Notes: generated by a model from the letters alone, not told the origin. Shown: positions 8,726 to 17,843, numbered from the stretch's first letter. The stretch: 64,000 bases of DNA from JAGTVG01 sp965365275 (GCA_965365275.1 CBDUBA010000001.1:62001-126000); one strand, 5' to 3'. Made by a program: numbers and translations.

Positions 8726-10021
8726 ATGGCAAAAAATAATATCATTTCCAGATTCTTAATGGTCTTTTCATTCACCTGTTTAGCAATTTTTCTGATCCTA
8801 TACTTTACAGGAAAAGAATCACTCACAGGTCCGTTTCTCACTGGATTTTTCGTCACACTAGCCATAAGTTTCCAGGGATTTCCCAAACTAAAAAGTTTTT
8901 CATATACGATCTGGATTTTTGCCGCGGTAACGGCTTCAATGTATTACCCTGAATATTTTACCAACATCGGCAGCTTTGAATTGAAGAAACTTATTGTTCC
9001 CCTTTTACAGATTATTATGTTTGGCATGGGATCTCAAATGAGCGTCAATGATTTTGCCGGAGTGATTAAAATGCCTAAAGGTGTAATAATTGGAATTGTC
9101 TCACAGTACAGCATTATGCCATTGGTAGGATTTACTATAGCATACATGTTTAATTTTCCTACCGAAATTGCTGCGGGTGTGCTTCTGATAGGATGTGCGC
9201 CAAGCGGCCTGGCCTCCAATGTGATGTCATATATTGCCCGTGCCAATCTTGCTCTTGCTGTTACCTTAGCAGCAATTGCTACTTTATTATCCCCACTTAT
9301 GACCCCTCTTTTAATGAAAACACTTGCGGGTCAGTATATAGAAATCAAGTTCTGGTCAATGATGCTGGATATAATCAATATGATGATACTCCCGATTATA
9401 GCGGGTTTTATTTTTAATCTTTTTTCTACAGGCGTAATATCGAATCGAGCCAAAATAATTCAGCTTCTTTCTTATCTGGCTATTATTCTACTCAAGAATT
9501 TCATATACCTGAAATCTGCCGAAGTTAGTCTTCAGGTTGCAGCAATATCTTTTTTGAAGGATATGATCTGGTTTTTTGTCTTGCCTATTGTAGTTGCCTC
9601 TGCCTTAAAGGCCATGTTCAAGGATTTTGAGAACTGGATGGACAAGGTATTATCATTTGTTTCCATGGCCGGAATTGCAGTTATTATTACCATCATTACT
9701 GCTGCAGGCAGAGATAGCCTCCTGGATGTTGGATTATTACTGATATTTGCAACCTTAATACACAATCTTGCAGGATATTCACTGGGTTACTTCTTTGCCA
9801 AACTATTTAAAATGTCTGAAAAAGATTGCCGAACGGTAGCTTTTGAGGTGGGCATGCAAAATGGGGGACTCGCCTCAGGCCTCGCATTACAGATGGGTAA
9901 AATTGCCACTGTGGGCCTTGCCCCAGCGATATTTGGACCTTTAATGAATATAACCGGATCTTCCCTGGCCACTTATTGGCGAGGTAAGCAGCCTAAAAAC
10001 GAAGAGAAAAAGAAAAAATGA
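8726..10021 (+). CDS. Bile acid:sodium symporter (BASS) family transporter
   Basis: A 431-residue integral membrane protein with about ten hydrophobic helices. The regions FGMGSQMSVNDF, GCAPSGLASNVMSYIARANLALAV and EVGMQNGGLASGLALQMG match the two crossover/sodium-binding motifs of the BASS/SBF family. The family moves organic anions (bile acids, pantoate, 2-keto acids) with Na+. Set between a dehydratase and an RraA-like protein, it is a good candidate for uptake of the sugar acid or 2-keto acid product. A short lysine-rich tail (EEKKKK) closes the protein. It is followed 44 bp later by the RraA-like gene, probably in one operon. Confidence 0.85.
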   Translation: MAKNNIISRFLMVFSFTCLAIFLILYFTGKESLTGPFLTGFFVTLAISFQGFPKLKSFSYTIWIFAAVTASMYYPEYFTNIGSFELKKLIVPLLQIIMFGMGSQMSVNDFAGVIKMPKGVIIGIVSQYSIMPLVGFTIAYMFNFPTEIAAGVLLIGCAPSGLASNVMSYIARANLALAVTLAAIATLLSPLMTPLLMKTLAGQYIEIKFWSMMLDIINMMILPIIAGFIFNLFSTGVISNRAKIIQLLSYLAIILLKNFIYLKSAEVSLQVAAISFLKDMIWFFVLPIVVASALKAMFKDFENWMDKVLSFVSMAGIAVIITIITAAGRDSLLDVGLLLIFATLIHNLAGYSLGYFFAKLFKMSEKDCRTVAFEVGMQNGGLASGLALQMGKIATVGLAPAIFGPLMNITGSSLATYWRGKQPKNEEKKKK

Positions 10022-10065
10022 TGCCTTAAAAAGGCATGTAAAATATAACATAAACACTATTCAAA

Positions 10066-10992
10066 ATGAAAAATAAACGATTATTAACCGGATTTTTATG
10101 CATATTGGTATCTTTTCCACTGTTTTCACAAATTGAAACTTCCAGGGAGTTATTAGACTTTTATACTGCTGACTGGACTGGCGAACGTTCATCAGACGGA
10201 CGGCCAAAGGTCTCCGATGAATTGCTTAACCGTCTTAAGAATATCTCAATTGAAGAGGCATGGGGTGTAATGAGGGGCGAAGGCTATCACAACCAGTTTG
10301 AAGCTGGTTGGATTATGTTGCACGAGAATGAACCGTTTGTAGGAAGGGCATTAACTGCACAATATATGCCTCTAAGGCCTGATATAAACGAAAGGATACT
10401 TGAAAAGGGTCACGCCGAAGGCAGGATCGGGGCCTCCAACTCATGGCCGATTGATATGCTTCAGGAAGGTGATGTGTATGTCGCTGACTGTTTCGGCAAG
10501 GTTATAGATGGCACTTTGATTGGTGACAATCTTGGAAATTCAATATATGCCAAGTCAAAGACAGGTGTAGTTTTTGACGGTGGTTCAAGGGATCTCGAAG
10601 GATTGGAAGCCATTGAGGGTTTTAATGCATTCGTCAGGGGCTGGGACCCATCCTTCCTCAGGGAAACAATGATGACAGGGATCAATGTTCCCGTCAGGAT
10701 AGGAAGGGCAACTGTTTTTCCTGGAGATGTCGTCCTTGCCAAAAAAGAAGGTGTAATATTTATCCCTCCCCATTTACTTGAAAAGGTAGTTATCAATTCT
10801 GAATTTATAGGTTTGAGGGATAAATTTGGTCACCAGCGATTGAAGGAGGGCACCTATACACCCGGACAAATTGATGGTAGGTGGTCAGATGAGATCAAAG
10901 AGGATTTCATGAATTGGATAGATGAAAATCCGGATTATCTTCCCATGAGCAGAGAAGAGCTGGACGAATATCTTAAAAACAGGACCTGGTAG
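10066..10992 (+). CDS. Secreted RraA/HMG-aldolase-like protein
   Basis: A 308-residue protein with a signal peptide (MKNKRLLTGFLCILVSFPLFSQ). The RraA-like fold is identified by GDNLGNSIYAKSKTGVVFDG followed by GSRD, matching the family motif G-x(n)-A-x3-G-x2-G-x-V-x-D-G-x2-R-D, and by the later VFPGDVVLAKKEGVIFIPP, also family-typical. Relatives are divalent-metal-dependent 4-hydroxy-4-methyl-2-oxoglutarate or oxaloacetate-type lyases, and the RNase E regulator RraA. Here the context suggests a lyase for a keto sugar acid produced by the neighbouring dehydratase. An export signal is not usual in this family, so chemistry in the periplasm is suggested but unproven. It has an N-terminal extension of ~60 residues and a C-terminal extension (about 250-308) beyond the core. 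Confidence 0.8.
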   Translation: MKNKRLLTGFLCILVSFPLFSQIETSRELLDFYTADWTGERSSDGRPKVSDELLNRLKNISIEEAWGVMRGEGYHNQFEAGWIMLHENEPFVGRALTAQYMPLRPDINERILEKGHAEGRIGASNSWPIDMLQEGDVYVADCFGKVIDGTLIGDNLGNSIYAKSKTGVVFDGGSRDLEGLEAIEGFNAFVRGWDPSFLRETMMTGINVPVRIGRATVFPGDVVLAKKEGVIFIPPHLLEKVVINSEFIGLRDKFGHQRLKEGTYTPGQIDGRWSDEIKEDFMNWIDENPDYLPMSREELDEYLKNRTW

Positions 10993-11505
10993 AATCTGTT
11001 TAATTGTGATTACTGACGGGGGAATAATCTTCCGGGATAAAGTTGATCTGGAATTTATTTTACACAGGTAAGCATTTGTTTGTCTGTGAAAGATACGTGT
11101 TCTGCAAAATACTATGCTATAACTTATTGTCCGCTGGAATCATAAATCTAATGATGGGTATTCATTGAGATTGATTATTTCTTCCATTTGTTATTTTCCA
11201 GGATTGTGAAGCTTCCTTTAAAAAATATCAATAAAAGAAGTACTGTAAAATTTATATATCCTGTTCTTATACCGAGAAGGATTAAGCAATGATTCCTTCT
11301 AGGACAAGACTTATTAGATAAAAAGCACACTATTACAGTATTCAGGGCAATCTTTTTGCTTTTTTTTTGAGCCTGGTTAAAGAATGAAAAACAAAATAAT
11401 TCCGGTTACTGGCTTATTATAAAAATATTGGACTAATTGTATTTTTTCTTTTTTTAGTAAATTGTTTACCTTCGATAACTTTTTGTTTCCTCAGGAAAAA
11501 TATCT
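10993..11505. other. 513-bp intergenic region, no gene
   Basis: No convincing reading frame, RNA gene or repeat was found. It contains one weak inverted repeat, AGAAGGA (11275-11281) with TCCTTCT (11294-11300), and T-rich tracts near 11360 and 11440. The last ~60 bp probably hold the promoter for the small membrane protein gene, but I could not place boxes reliably. Confidence 0.5.
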
Positions 11506-11754
11506 ATGATAAAACTTTACAAAAGATTGAATGCAGGTTGGAAGAGATTACTATGGGTACTGGGCATTTTATTCGCTTTTATTGTTCCTGGAGTAATTAA
11601 TCCCAACATCTATCTGGACATCATAAATCAGAATTCTTACCTTGGACGTTGGAGGATTGAGGAAACCATCATTGTCATTTATCTAACCCTTGCTGCATGG
11701 TGGGCAGCTGTATTTTACATCCTTGTGATCATCAATGGATTTAGAAAAAAGTAA
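11506..11754 (+). CDS. Small two-helix membrane protein
   Basis: An 82-residue protein with two hydrophobic segments, about residues 16-33 and 54-76, separated by a short polar loop with NPNIYLDIINQ. Basic residues at both ends (KLYKRLNAGWKR and FRKK) suggest both termini are cytoplasmic. I recognise no family. It lies 44 bp before yidD and on the same strand, so a membrane-biogenesis role is possible but is only guilt by association. Confidence 0.6.
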   Translation: MIKLYKRLNAGWKRLLWVLGILFAFIVPGVINPNIYLDIINQNSYLGRWRIEETIIVIYLTLAAWWAAVFYILVIINGFRKK

Positions 11755-11782
11755 ACTCAATCCCTAGGTCAATGAATTAAAG

Positions 11783-11790
11783 TATCTTTG
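11783..11790 (+). promoter_or_regulatory. Candidate Bacteroidota -7 element for yidD
   Basis: TATCTTTG matches the Bacteroidota -7 consensus TAnnTTTG. It sits only 8 nt before the TTG start of yidD, so a transcript from it would be almost leaderless. I found no good -33 TTTG at the expected distance, so confidence is low. Confidence 0.3.
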
Positions 11791-11798
11791 TTCTCAGA

Positions 11799-12056
11799 TT
11801 GGCCATACTTTCTAAAATATTGACTGGTTTTGTAAGAGTTTACCAGGTAGCTATTTCGCCTTATCTGGGTAATCATTGCAGACATACTCCTACGTGCTCT
11901 CAATATACGATTGACGCAATAAACGAATGGGGGCCTCTAAAAGGTATTTGGATGGGTGCGAAACGATTATCAAGATGTCATCCCTGGGGAACACATGGAT
12001 ATGATCCTGTTCCATTAAATCCTAAAAGAAAACATAAGGATTCTAATACTGACTGA
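11799..12056 (+). CDS. yidD: YidD membrane protein insertion efficiency factor
   Basis: An 85-residue YidD/UPF0161 protein. The signature is nearly complete: VRVYQVAISPYLGNHCRHTPTCSQYTIDAI, then GAKRLSRCHPWGTHGYDPVP, including the three conserved cysteines. YidD is a small amphipathic inner-membrane-associated protein that assists YidC/Sec insertion. The only start in this frame before the family core is a TTG at 11799; an in-frame stop lies a short way upstream, so a TTG start is the simplest reading. It usually sits with rnpA/yidC; here it is next to recR. Confidence 0.9.
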   Translation: MAILSKILTGFVRVYQVAISPYLGNHCRHTPTCSQYTIDAINEWGPLKGIWMGAKRLSRCHPWGTHGYDPVPLNPKRKHKDSNTD

Positions 12057-12106
12057 ATCAAAAAAATATTATATTATTTTTACATGAATTAAAATAGGTG
12101 AAATAG

Positions 12107-12724
12107 ATGGAATATCCGACAGTACTTATAGAGAATGCTGTTAATGAAATTAGCAAATTGCCAGGAATTGGCAAGAAATCTGCATTACGTGTCGTATTGA
12201 AGCTTTTGAAAGAGAAGCCTGAATTCACAGACTCTCTTGCGGAAGCTTTGCAAAAATTAAGGAATGAAACAAAATATTGCAGGATCTGTCATATGATCAA
12301 TGATACAGAGGATTGTACATGTATCACACCAAAAAAGGATACATCGGTAATTTGTGTCGTGGAAGACACACCTGATATTATGGCTATACAACATACAGCC
12401 CAGTATAATGGCCTGTTTCATGTGATTGGTGGCCTTATTTCTCCTATTGACGGGATAGGTCCTGAAGACCTGAACATACAATCATTGATTGACCGTATCC
12501 AAAATGCCGAATATAACGTAAAAGAAATTATTCTTGCACTCAGTACGAATATGGAGGGAGATACAACAGCATTTTACCTGGCCAAGAAACTGAAACCTCT
12601 GAATGTTAAGATCTCAACCATTGCGCGGGGAATTCCCATTGGAGGAGAATTGGAATTCGCCGATGAAATAACACTTGGCAGAAGTATTGTAAAACGAATA
12701 TCTTACGATCTTAATGGGGATTAA
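12107..12724 (+). CDS. recR: Recombination mediator RecR
   Basis: A 205-residue protein of normal RecR length. It has the N-terminal helix-hairpin-helix (LPGIGKKSALRVVLKLL), a C4 zinc finger (CRICHMINDTEDCTC, about residues 58-72) and a Toprim domain (VICVVEDTPDIMAI, then HVIGGLISPIDGIGPEDL), ending in the Walker-B-like ARGIPIGGELEFADEITL. RecR works with RecO and RecF in loading RecA at gapped DNA. It lies 50 bp after yidD. All conserved features are intact. Confidence 0.96.
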   Translation: MEYPTVLIENAVNEISKLPGIGKKSALRVVLKLLKEKPEFTDSLAEALQKLRNETKYCRICHMINDTEDCTCITPKKDTSVICVVEDTPDIMAIQHTAQYNGLFHVIGGLISPIDGIGPEDLNIQSLIDRIQNAEYNVKEIILALSTNMEGDTTAFYLAKKLKPLNVKISTIARGIPIGGELEFADEITLGRSIVKRISYDLNGD

Positions 12725-12737
12725 TAATAAATGATGG

Positions 12738-13346
12738 ATGTTTAAGGATAATTTACATATAAGCAAATTTATACCCATCCTGATATTCATTATGGCAGGT
12801 TTCAATTTTTCTGTTTTCTCACAAACTGTTACTGATCAATCTCTAATGATCGAAATTGAAGAGGGTGTCAGGTTGATGGATGAAGGCAATTACATAGAAG
12901 CAGACCGAAAATTCAAAAAAGCACTTAGGAATCTGGAAGTATTGCCCGCTGAGATAAGTTTCTATTTTGGCAAGAATTCATATTTCCTTGATCAATATAA
13001 GCAAAGTATTAACTGGCTGAATAAATATATAGAACTAAAGGGCACAAAGGGAAGATATTTTGAAGAATGTGTTGAGTATTTAAACAGAGCAGAAATGGCC
13101 TACAAACTGGAATCTGAAAAAGATTCAGAGATGGTAATTTCTGAACTAACGAAATCAAATGAATTTGACTGTAAGGGCCATACTCATTTTAAGTGTCCTA
13201 TTTGCCTCGGTGAAGGTGTTCTGCTAAAACCGGGAAAAATGAATGATGTTTTATACCAGACCTGTCCATATTGTGCAGGGGGAGGATTTATAACCTGCGA
13301 TCAATACAAGTTGTATCTTAGAGGAGAATTGAAACCAAATAATTAA
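12738..13346 (+). CDS. Secreted TPR-like protein with DnaJ-type zinc-finger motifs
   Basis: A 202-residue protein with a signal peptide (about 1-29, ending VFSQ). Residues ~35-110 look like two TPR-type helical pairs (EEGVRLMDEGNYIEADRKFKKAL, then ISFYFGKNSYFLDQYKQSINWLNKYIEL). The C-terminal part has two CxxCxGxG-type repeats, CPICLGEG and CPYCAGGG, preceded by a Cys in DCKGHTHFKC; these resemble the zinc-binding repeats of DnaJ. It probably binds zinc and protein in the periplasm or at the surface. The gene follows recR by 13 bp. The exact family is unknown to me. Confidence 0.65.
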   Translation: MFKDNLHISKFIPILIFIMAGFNFSVFSQTVTDQSLMIEIEEGVRLMDEGNYIEADRKFKKALRNLEVLPAEISFYFGKNSYFLDQYKQSINWLNKYIELKGTKGRYFEECVEYLNRAEMAYKLESEKDSEMVISELTKSNEFDCKGHTHFKCPICLGEGVLLKPGKMNDVLYQTCPYCAGGGFITCDQYKLYLRGELKPNN

Positions 13347-13407
13347 ATTTGCTGTTTGTTTAATAAATAATATCCGATTCAGGGGTATATTCAATTAATC
13401 ACTGCAA

Positions 13408-14439
13408 ATGAAATTGTATAATAACATAAATTCCCGGATCCTCAAGGAAAAGCTTTATAAAAGCCAGGAAAAACGTACTACCATTTCTTTTTACAAATAT
13501 GTTCACCTTAAAAATGTGGCCTTATTCAGAGACCACCTTTATGTTAAACTAGATGCTCTTGGTGTATTTGGCAGGATCTACCTGGCATCAGAAGGAATCA
13601 ATGCGCAAATAAGCGTCCCTGACAAAAATTTAAACCAGTTCAGATCAACAATCAATGAAATCTCATTCTTAAAAAATATCAGGCTGAATACGGCCATTGA
13701 AGATAATGGAAAATCTTTCTTCAAATTGAAAATTAAAATAAGAAAGAAGATCCTGGCTGATGGATTGAATGATAGTTCTTTCGATGTTACAAAAATTGGA
13801 AAACATTTAAACGCAGAATCGTTTAATAATTTGACGCAGGAAGCCGAAACTTTTATTGTAGATATGAGAAATCACTACGAAAGCGAGGTGGGTCATTTTA
13901 AAAATGCATTTCTTCCGGATGCTGATACTTTCCAGGATGCTTTGAAGATTGTTGAGGAAGCGCTTAAAGATAAGGCTGACCACCACATCATTATGTACTG
14001 TACAGGTGGCATTCGATGTGAAAAAGCCAGTGCATATTTCAAGCATCGGGGATTCCCGAATGTTTACCAGCTGGAAGGCGGTATCATAAAGTACGCAAGA
14101 GATGTAAGGGATAAAGGACTTGAAAATAAATACCTGGGCAAAAACTTCGTCTTTGATGAACGCCTGGGAGAAAGAATTTCTGATGATGTTATTGCCTCCT
14201 GCCATCAATGTGGCAAACCTGCAGACACCCATACTAATTGTAAGAATGTAGCCTGTAACCTCTTGTTTATACAATGTGAGGAATGTGCTACCTTCTATGA
14301 CCAATGCTGCTCAGAAGCCTGTCAGGAAATCATCAAATTGCCGGAAGAAGAACAAAAGTTAAGAAGAAAGGGAAAATCATCAAAAGGAAAGATGTTCTCC
14401 AAAGGAAGAATTAAATTTCAAAACAGCTGTTCCATTTGA
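13408..14439 (+). CDS. trhO: tRNA uridine(34) hydroxylase TrhO (YceA), rhodanese-type
   Basis: A 343-residue rhodanese-domain protein. An N-terminal ferredoxin-like domain (FYKYVHLKN, ASEGINAQISVP) is followed by the rhodanese domain with the active-site loop MYCTGGIRCEKASAYFKHRGF and QLEGGIIKYARDV. The C-terminus is the Cys-rich tail typical of the family (CHQCGKPADTHTNCKNVACN, CEECATFYDQCCSEAC). TrhO makes 5-hydroxyuridine at the wobble position of tRNAs using oxygen. Length and all motifs are normal. It is separated from the previous gene by 61 bp. Confidence 0.93.
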   Translation: MKLYNNINSRILKEKLYKSQEKRTTISFYKYVHLKNVALFRDHLYVKLDALGVFGRIYLASEGINAQISVPDKNLNQFRSTINEISFLKNIRLNTAIEDNGKSFFKLKIKIRKKILADGLNDSSFDVTKIGKHLNAESFNNLTQEAETFIVDMRNHYESEVGHFKNAFLPDADTFQDALKIVEEALKDKADHHIIMYCTGGIRCEKASAYFKHRGFPNVYQLEGGIIKYARDVRDKGLENKYLGKNFVFDERLGERISDDVIASCHQCGKPADTHTNCKNVACNLLFIQCEECATFYDQCCSEACQEIIKLPEEEQKLRRKGKSSKGKMFSKGRIKFQNSCSI

Positions 14440-14629
14440 TTCTATTTTTGCAAAGCTAAAGGAGATCACAATTTAATTATACTGTTCTGACCGTTCAAAT
14501 GCTTAATCTGCCATTTTTACATTTTCAATTTTCTTTTTAAGGAATAATTTGGAATTTGTAACCTTAAGTATTTCCATACTATCTAATCAATAAGTAGGTA
14601 ACTCAAAATATAATTATTCAAATAAGGTT

Positions 14630-15352
14630 ATGAAAAATATAAACAGATTACTCGTTTTAAATCTTTTGGCTATATCTACCCTTATGCTGATCACCTCCTG
14701 TTACTTCGCAGGAAATCTGGGTCCGATGGCTGAAGAGGAAAGAAATGTTCCGGATTTTAATAGATTAAAAGTTTCTTCGGGTATTGATGTCAAACTTTCA
14801 CAAGGCAGCAGGCACCGTGTTATAATAAAAGCCAACGAAGATATCATAGACGATGTGGAGTCGGAAGTTATCAATGGAACCTTAAAATTAACAGTTGACC
14901 GGAATTGGTTCAGGGGTGGCGGTAATGTAAATGCTGAAATTACTTTCACAGAACTTAACTCCATAGATGTGAGTGCAGGCTCTGATGTGGAATCAGAAGG
15001 ACTACTGACTTTCGAAGATCTTGAAATAGAGGCCTCAGCCGGAAGTGATCTGAAACTAAACCTGGAAGCATATGATGTAAAGCTGAGAACATCCAGCGGT
15101 TCTGATGCGAATCTGAAAGGTGGAGCCAGAAATTTTGAAGCCAGGGCAAGCAGTGGCAGTGATATATCCGCCTATGATTTTGAAGTAGAAAATGCTGTTT
15201 TGGAATGTTCAAGTGGATCCGATGTAAGAGCCAATGTGTCCCGGACGATGAAGGTTAAAGCATCCAGCGGAAGTGATATCCACTACCGTGGTGATCCGGA
15301 ACTTATAGAAGTAAATACATCGAGTGGAGCGGATTTAATTAAAGTGGATTAA
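14630..15352 (+). CDS. DUF2807 (GIN-domain) lipoprotein with GSD repeats
   Basis: A 240-residue putative lipoprotein (lipobox LISTLMLITSC at about residue 24). After NRLKVSSGIDVKLSQGS comes the DUF2807 head-domain beta-helix. Its rungs carry a repeated [SA]GSD signature: SAGSDVES, SAGSDLKL, SSGSDANL, SSGSDISA, SSGSDVRA, SSGSDIHY and a final SSGADLIK, spaced about 16-23 residues. Such rows are typical of stacked right-handed helix turns, with the Gly-Ser-Asp residues forming an edge ladder. DUF2807 is often annotated as an autotransporter adhesin head but has no established function in Bacteroidota. It is probably exported to the outer membrane. Confidence 0.82.
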   Translation: MKNINRLLVLNLLAISTLMLITSCYFAGNLGPMAEEERNVPDFNRLKVSSGIDVKLSQGSRHRVIIKANEDIIDDVESEVINGTLKLTVDRNWFRGGGNVNAEITFTELNSIDVSAGSDVESEGLLTFEDLEIEASAGSDLKLNLEAYDVKLRTSSGSDANLKGGARNFEARASSGSDISAYDFEVENAVLECSSGSDVRANVSRTMKVKASSGSDIHYRGDPELIEVNTSSGADLIKVD

Positions 15353-15367
15353 GATTTTAGGGATTAT

Positions 15368-16360
15368 ATGAAAGTATTGTTTATTGGAGGAACCGGGAAT
15401 CTTTCTATCGCGTGCACAAGGCTTGCACTAGAAAAAGGATTCGAGGTATATCATTTGAATCGGGGAAAAACAGAAAATCCTTTTGGCGATGCGGTTATAT
15501 CGATTCATGCTGATGTTAATGACCGGCAAAGCATAGCAAATGCTATTCAGGACCATAACTTTGATGTTGTTGCTAATTTTATCGCTTATGTTTCGGATGA
15601 TATTAGAAGGGATTTTGAGATTTTTCATGACAGAATTGGTCAATATGTATTTATCAGTTCTGCTTCTGCCTACCAGAAACCACCTTCCCATCCGGTAATA
15701 ACTGAATCTACTCCACTTATGAATCCTTTCTGGCAATATTCAAGGGATAAAATATCATGTGAAAATGCTCTGAACGAATTATACAGGGATACAGGATTCC
15801 CGATTACCATCATCCGGCCTTCTCTTACCTACGAAACTGTAATTCCCGTCGCCATCGGATCATGGGATGACTTTACCATTATTGACAGAATCAGGAAAAA
15901 GGGAAAAATCATAGTTCATGGAGACGGGACAAGCTTATGGACAATTACCCATTCGGAAGACTTTGCAAAAGGATTTATTGGTCTGATGGGACATCAGCAG
16001 GCTATTGGACATAGTTTCCATATTACGAGTGATGAAATATTAACCTGGAATCAAATATATGAAGCCATTGGATTGGCTGCTGGAGAAGAGCCTGTCATGG
16101 TCCATATCCCTTCTGAATTTATTGCCCGATTCGATGATTTTCACATCGGGAATCTATTGGGCGATAAAGCTCACAGTGTAATTTTTGACAATTCTAAAAT
16201 CAAAACTTTTGTACCTGATTTCCAGGCTGTCATACCATTCAAACAGGGTATAAAGAAAACTGTTTCCTGGTTTGAAGAAAAACCCTCCAGAATGAAGATC
16301 ATTGAAGAAACAAACAGTTTTATGGATAAGGTAATCCATTCTTATTTAAAGATCCGGTAG
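15368..16360 (+). CDS. NAD(P)-dependent epimerase/dehydratase (extended SDR)
   Basis: A 330-residue Rossmann-fold protein of the SDR superfamily. The nucleotide-binding loop is FIGGTGNLS at the N-terminus, the catalytic region has FISSASAYQKPP with the Tyr/Lys pair YSRDK near residues 124-128, and the C-terminal half has ITHSEDFAKGFIGLMG. This pattern resembles the isoflavone reductase-like/mRNA-binding (CSP41-like) atypical SDR branch. The substrate, perhaps a nucleotide sugar, is unknown. It follows the DUF2807 gene by 15 bp. No signal peptide, so cytoplasmic. Confidence 0.8.
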   Translation: MKVLFIGGTGNLSIACTRLALEKGFEVYHLNRGKTENPFGDAVISIHADVNDRQSIANAIQDHNFDVVANFIAYVSDDIRRDFEIFHDRIGQYVFISSASAYQKPPSHPVITESTPLMNPFWQYSRDKISCENALNELYRDTGFPITIIRPSLTYETVIPVAIGSWDDFTIIDRIRKKGKIIVHGDGTSLWTITHSEDFAKGFIGLMGHQQAIGHSFHITSDEILTWNQIYEAIGLAAGEEPVMVHIPSEFIARFDDFHIGNLLGDKAHSVIFDNSKIKTFVPDFQAVIPFKQGIKKTVSWFEEKPSRMKIIEETNSFMDKVIHSYLKIR

Positions 16361-16586
16361 TTTAATCTTCCGCTTTATTTTCTTACAGAAAAATTTTGCT
16401 TTCAGATAAGGCCATGTCAAATTGTTTTAGTGTTTTTTGCCATTTCATTAGGATAAAAAATGAGGAGGGTATTATTCATTTCCAGATCTTTTAAAGATTG
16501 AAGCTACAAGCTTTGGATTAATTCTTTATTAATGACAGAAACATTAATTAACTTAGTTATATAATATCCAAATTCTGCATTTTGAA

Positions 16587-17843
16587 ATGAAAAGGAACAT
16601 TTTTTTTATCGTCTTGGCTATTACATTAATTGCAATCATTTTTCTGGCCATAAGTTTCAGCAGCGATACTACTGAAGACCTTGAAATACTGACTGAGGCA
16701 AAAATTGGGACCTTTAAGGTTGAGATCACCTCGGCCGGAGAGCTGGATGCAAAGAATTCTGTCAATATAGAAGGGCCTTTTGGCCTCCGGAGAGCACGAA
16801 TCTGGGAGGTAAAAATTGAGGATATGGTCGATGAAGGAACGGTTGTAAAAAAAGGTGATTATGTAGCCAGGTTGGATGCAGCAGAACTTTCTGACAGAAT
16901 TCAGAATGAAGAGAATGATCTTGTCCAAAGCACCTCTCAGTATACTCAGGCAAAACTGGATACTGCTCTTGAGTTAAGACAGGAGAGGGATAACATGATC
17001 AATTTAAAGTATGATATTGAACAAAAACGAATAGCACTTGAGCAATCAAAATTTGAACCTCCGGCTACTATCAAGCAGGCAGAATATGAATTGGAGAAAG
17101 CCGTGCGGGCTTATCAACAGGCTGTTGAAAATTATCAATTGAAGGTCGAAAAAGCGGTTGCCCAGGTAACCGAGGCAGAATCTGAAATGCTGGAGGATAA
17201 AAGATGGTTTGAGTTCCTTCAAAGCTTGCAGGATAAATTCAATATAATAGCCCCGGAAGATGGGATGGTGATCTATAAAAGAAACTGGCGGGGTGAAAAA
17301 CAGGGCGTAGGTGCTACGGTACGCGCCTGGGATCCGGTAGTGGCAACTTTACCTGACTTGTCCAAGATGATCTCACGGACCTACATCAATGAAGTTGACA
17401 TTAACTATGTCAGTGAGGATCAGGAGGTTGAAATAGGGCTTGATGCTTTCCCGGATAAAAAACTTACAGGCACTGTCGTTGAAGTGGCAAATATAGGCGA
17501 GCAAAGGCCAAATACTGATGCTAAAGTATTTCAGATCCTGATTGAAATCCATGAATCTGACACTACCCTCCGTCCTGGCATGACAACTTCTAACAGCATT
17601 CTTGCTGAGGAGATAAACGATGTATTATTTATCCCTGTGGAATGCATTCACAGTCAGGGCGATTCGATCACCTATGTATATCGTAAATCCGGATTGGGAT
17701 TTACCAAGCAACAGATCAAAACCGGGATTTCAAATTCCGATGAAACCATTGTATTGGAAGGATTATCAGAGGGTGATATTCTTTATCTCTCTGATCCGCC
17801 GGGCGGAGAGGGGAAAAACATAGAGTTATTATCCTCTAACTAA
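16587..17843 (+). CDS. MacA-like periplasmic adaptor (HlyD family)
   Basis: A 418-residue membrane-fusion protein with an N-terminal membrane anchor (MKRNIFFIVLAITLIAIIFLA). It has a lipoyl/barrel-sandwich half (VVKKGDYVARLD), a long coiled-coil hairpin (about 100-200, with QEMLEDKRW-like heptads), the second sandwich half (NIIAPEDGMVIYK) and a beta-barrel domain (VDINYVSEDQEVEIGLDAFP). It should bridge the inner-membrane ABC permease to an outer-membrane exit duct. It is followed 9 bp later by the FtsX-like permease, so the two are surely one operon. No ATP-binding subunit is found before or after it. Confidence 0.88.
   Translation: MKRNIFFIVLAITLIAIIFLAISFSSDTTEDLEILTEAKIGTFKVEITSAGELDAKNSVNIEGPFGLRRARIWEVKIEDMVDEGTVVKKGDYVARLDAAELSDRIQNEENDLVQSTSQYTQAKLDTALELRQERDNMINLKYDIEQKRIALEQSKFEPPATIKQAEYELEKAVRAYQQAVENYQLKVEKAVAQVTEAESEMLEDKRWFEFLQSLQDKFNIIAPEDGMVIYKRNWRGEKQGVGATVRAWDPVVATLPDLSKMISRTYINEVDINYVSEDQEVEIGLDAFPDKKLTGTVVEVANIGEQRPNTDAKVFQILIEIHESDTTLRPGMTTSNSILAEEINDVLFIPVECIHSQGDSITYVYRKSGLGFTKQQIKTGISNSDETIVLEGLSEGDILYLSDPPGGEGKNIELLSSN

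Noticed and set aside
13807..14304. 165-residue minus-strand reading frame
   Set aside because: It lies wholly inside trhO, is antisense to it, and has no coding features of its own.
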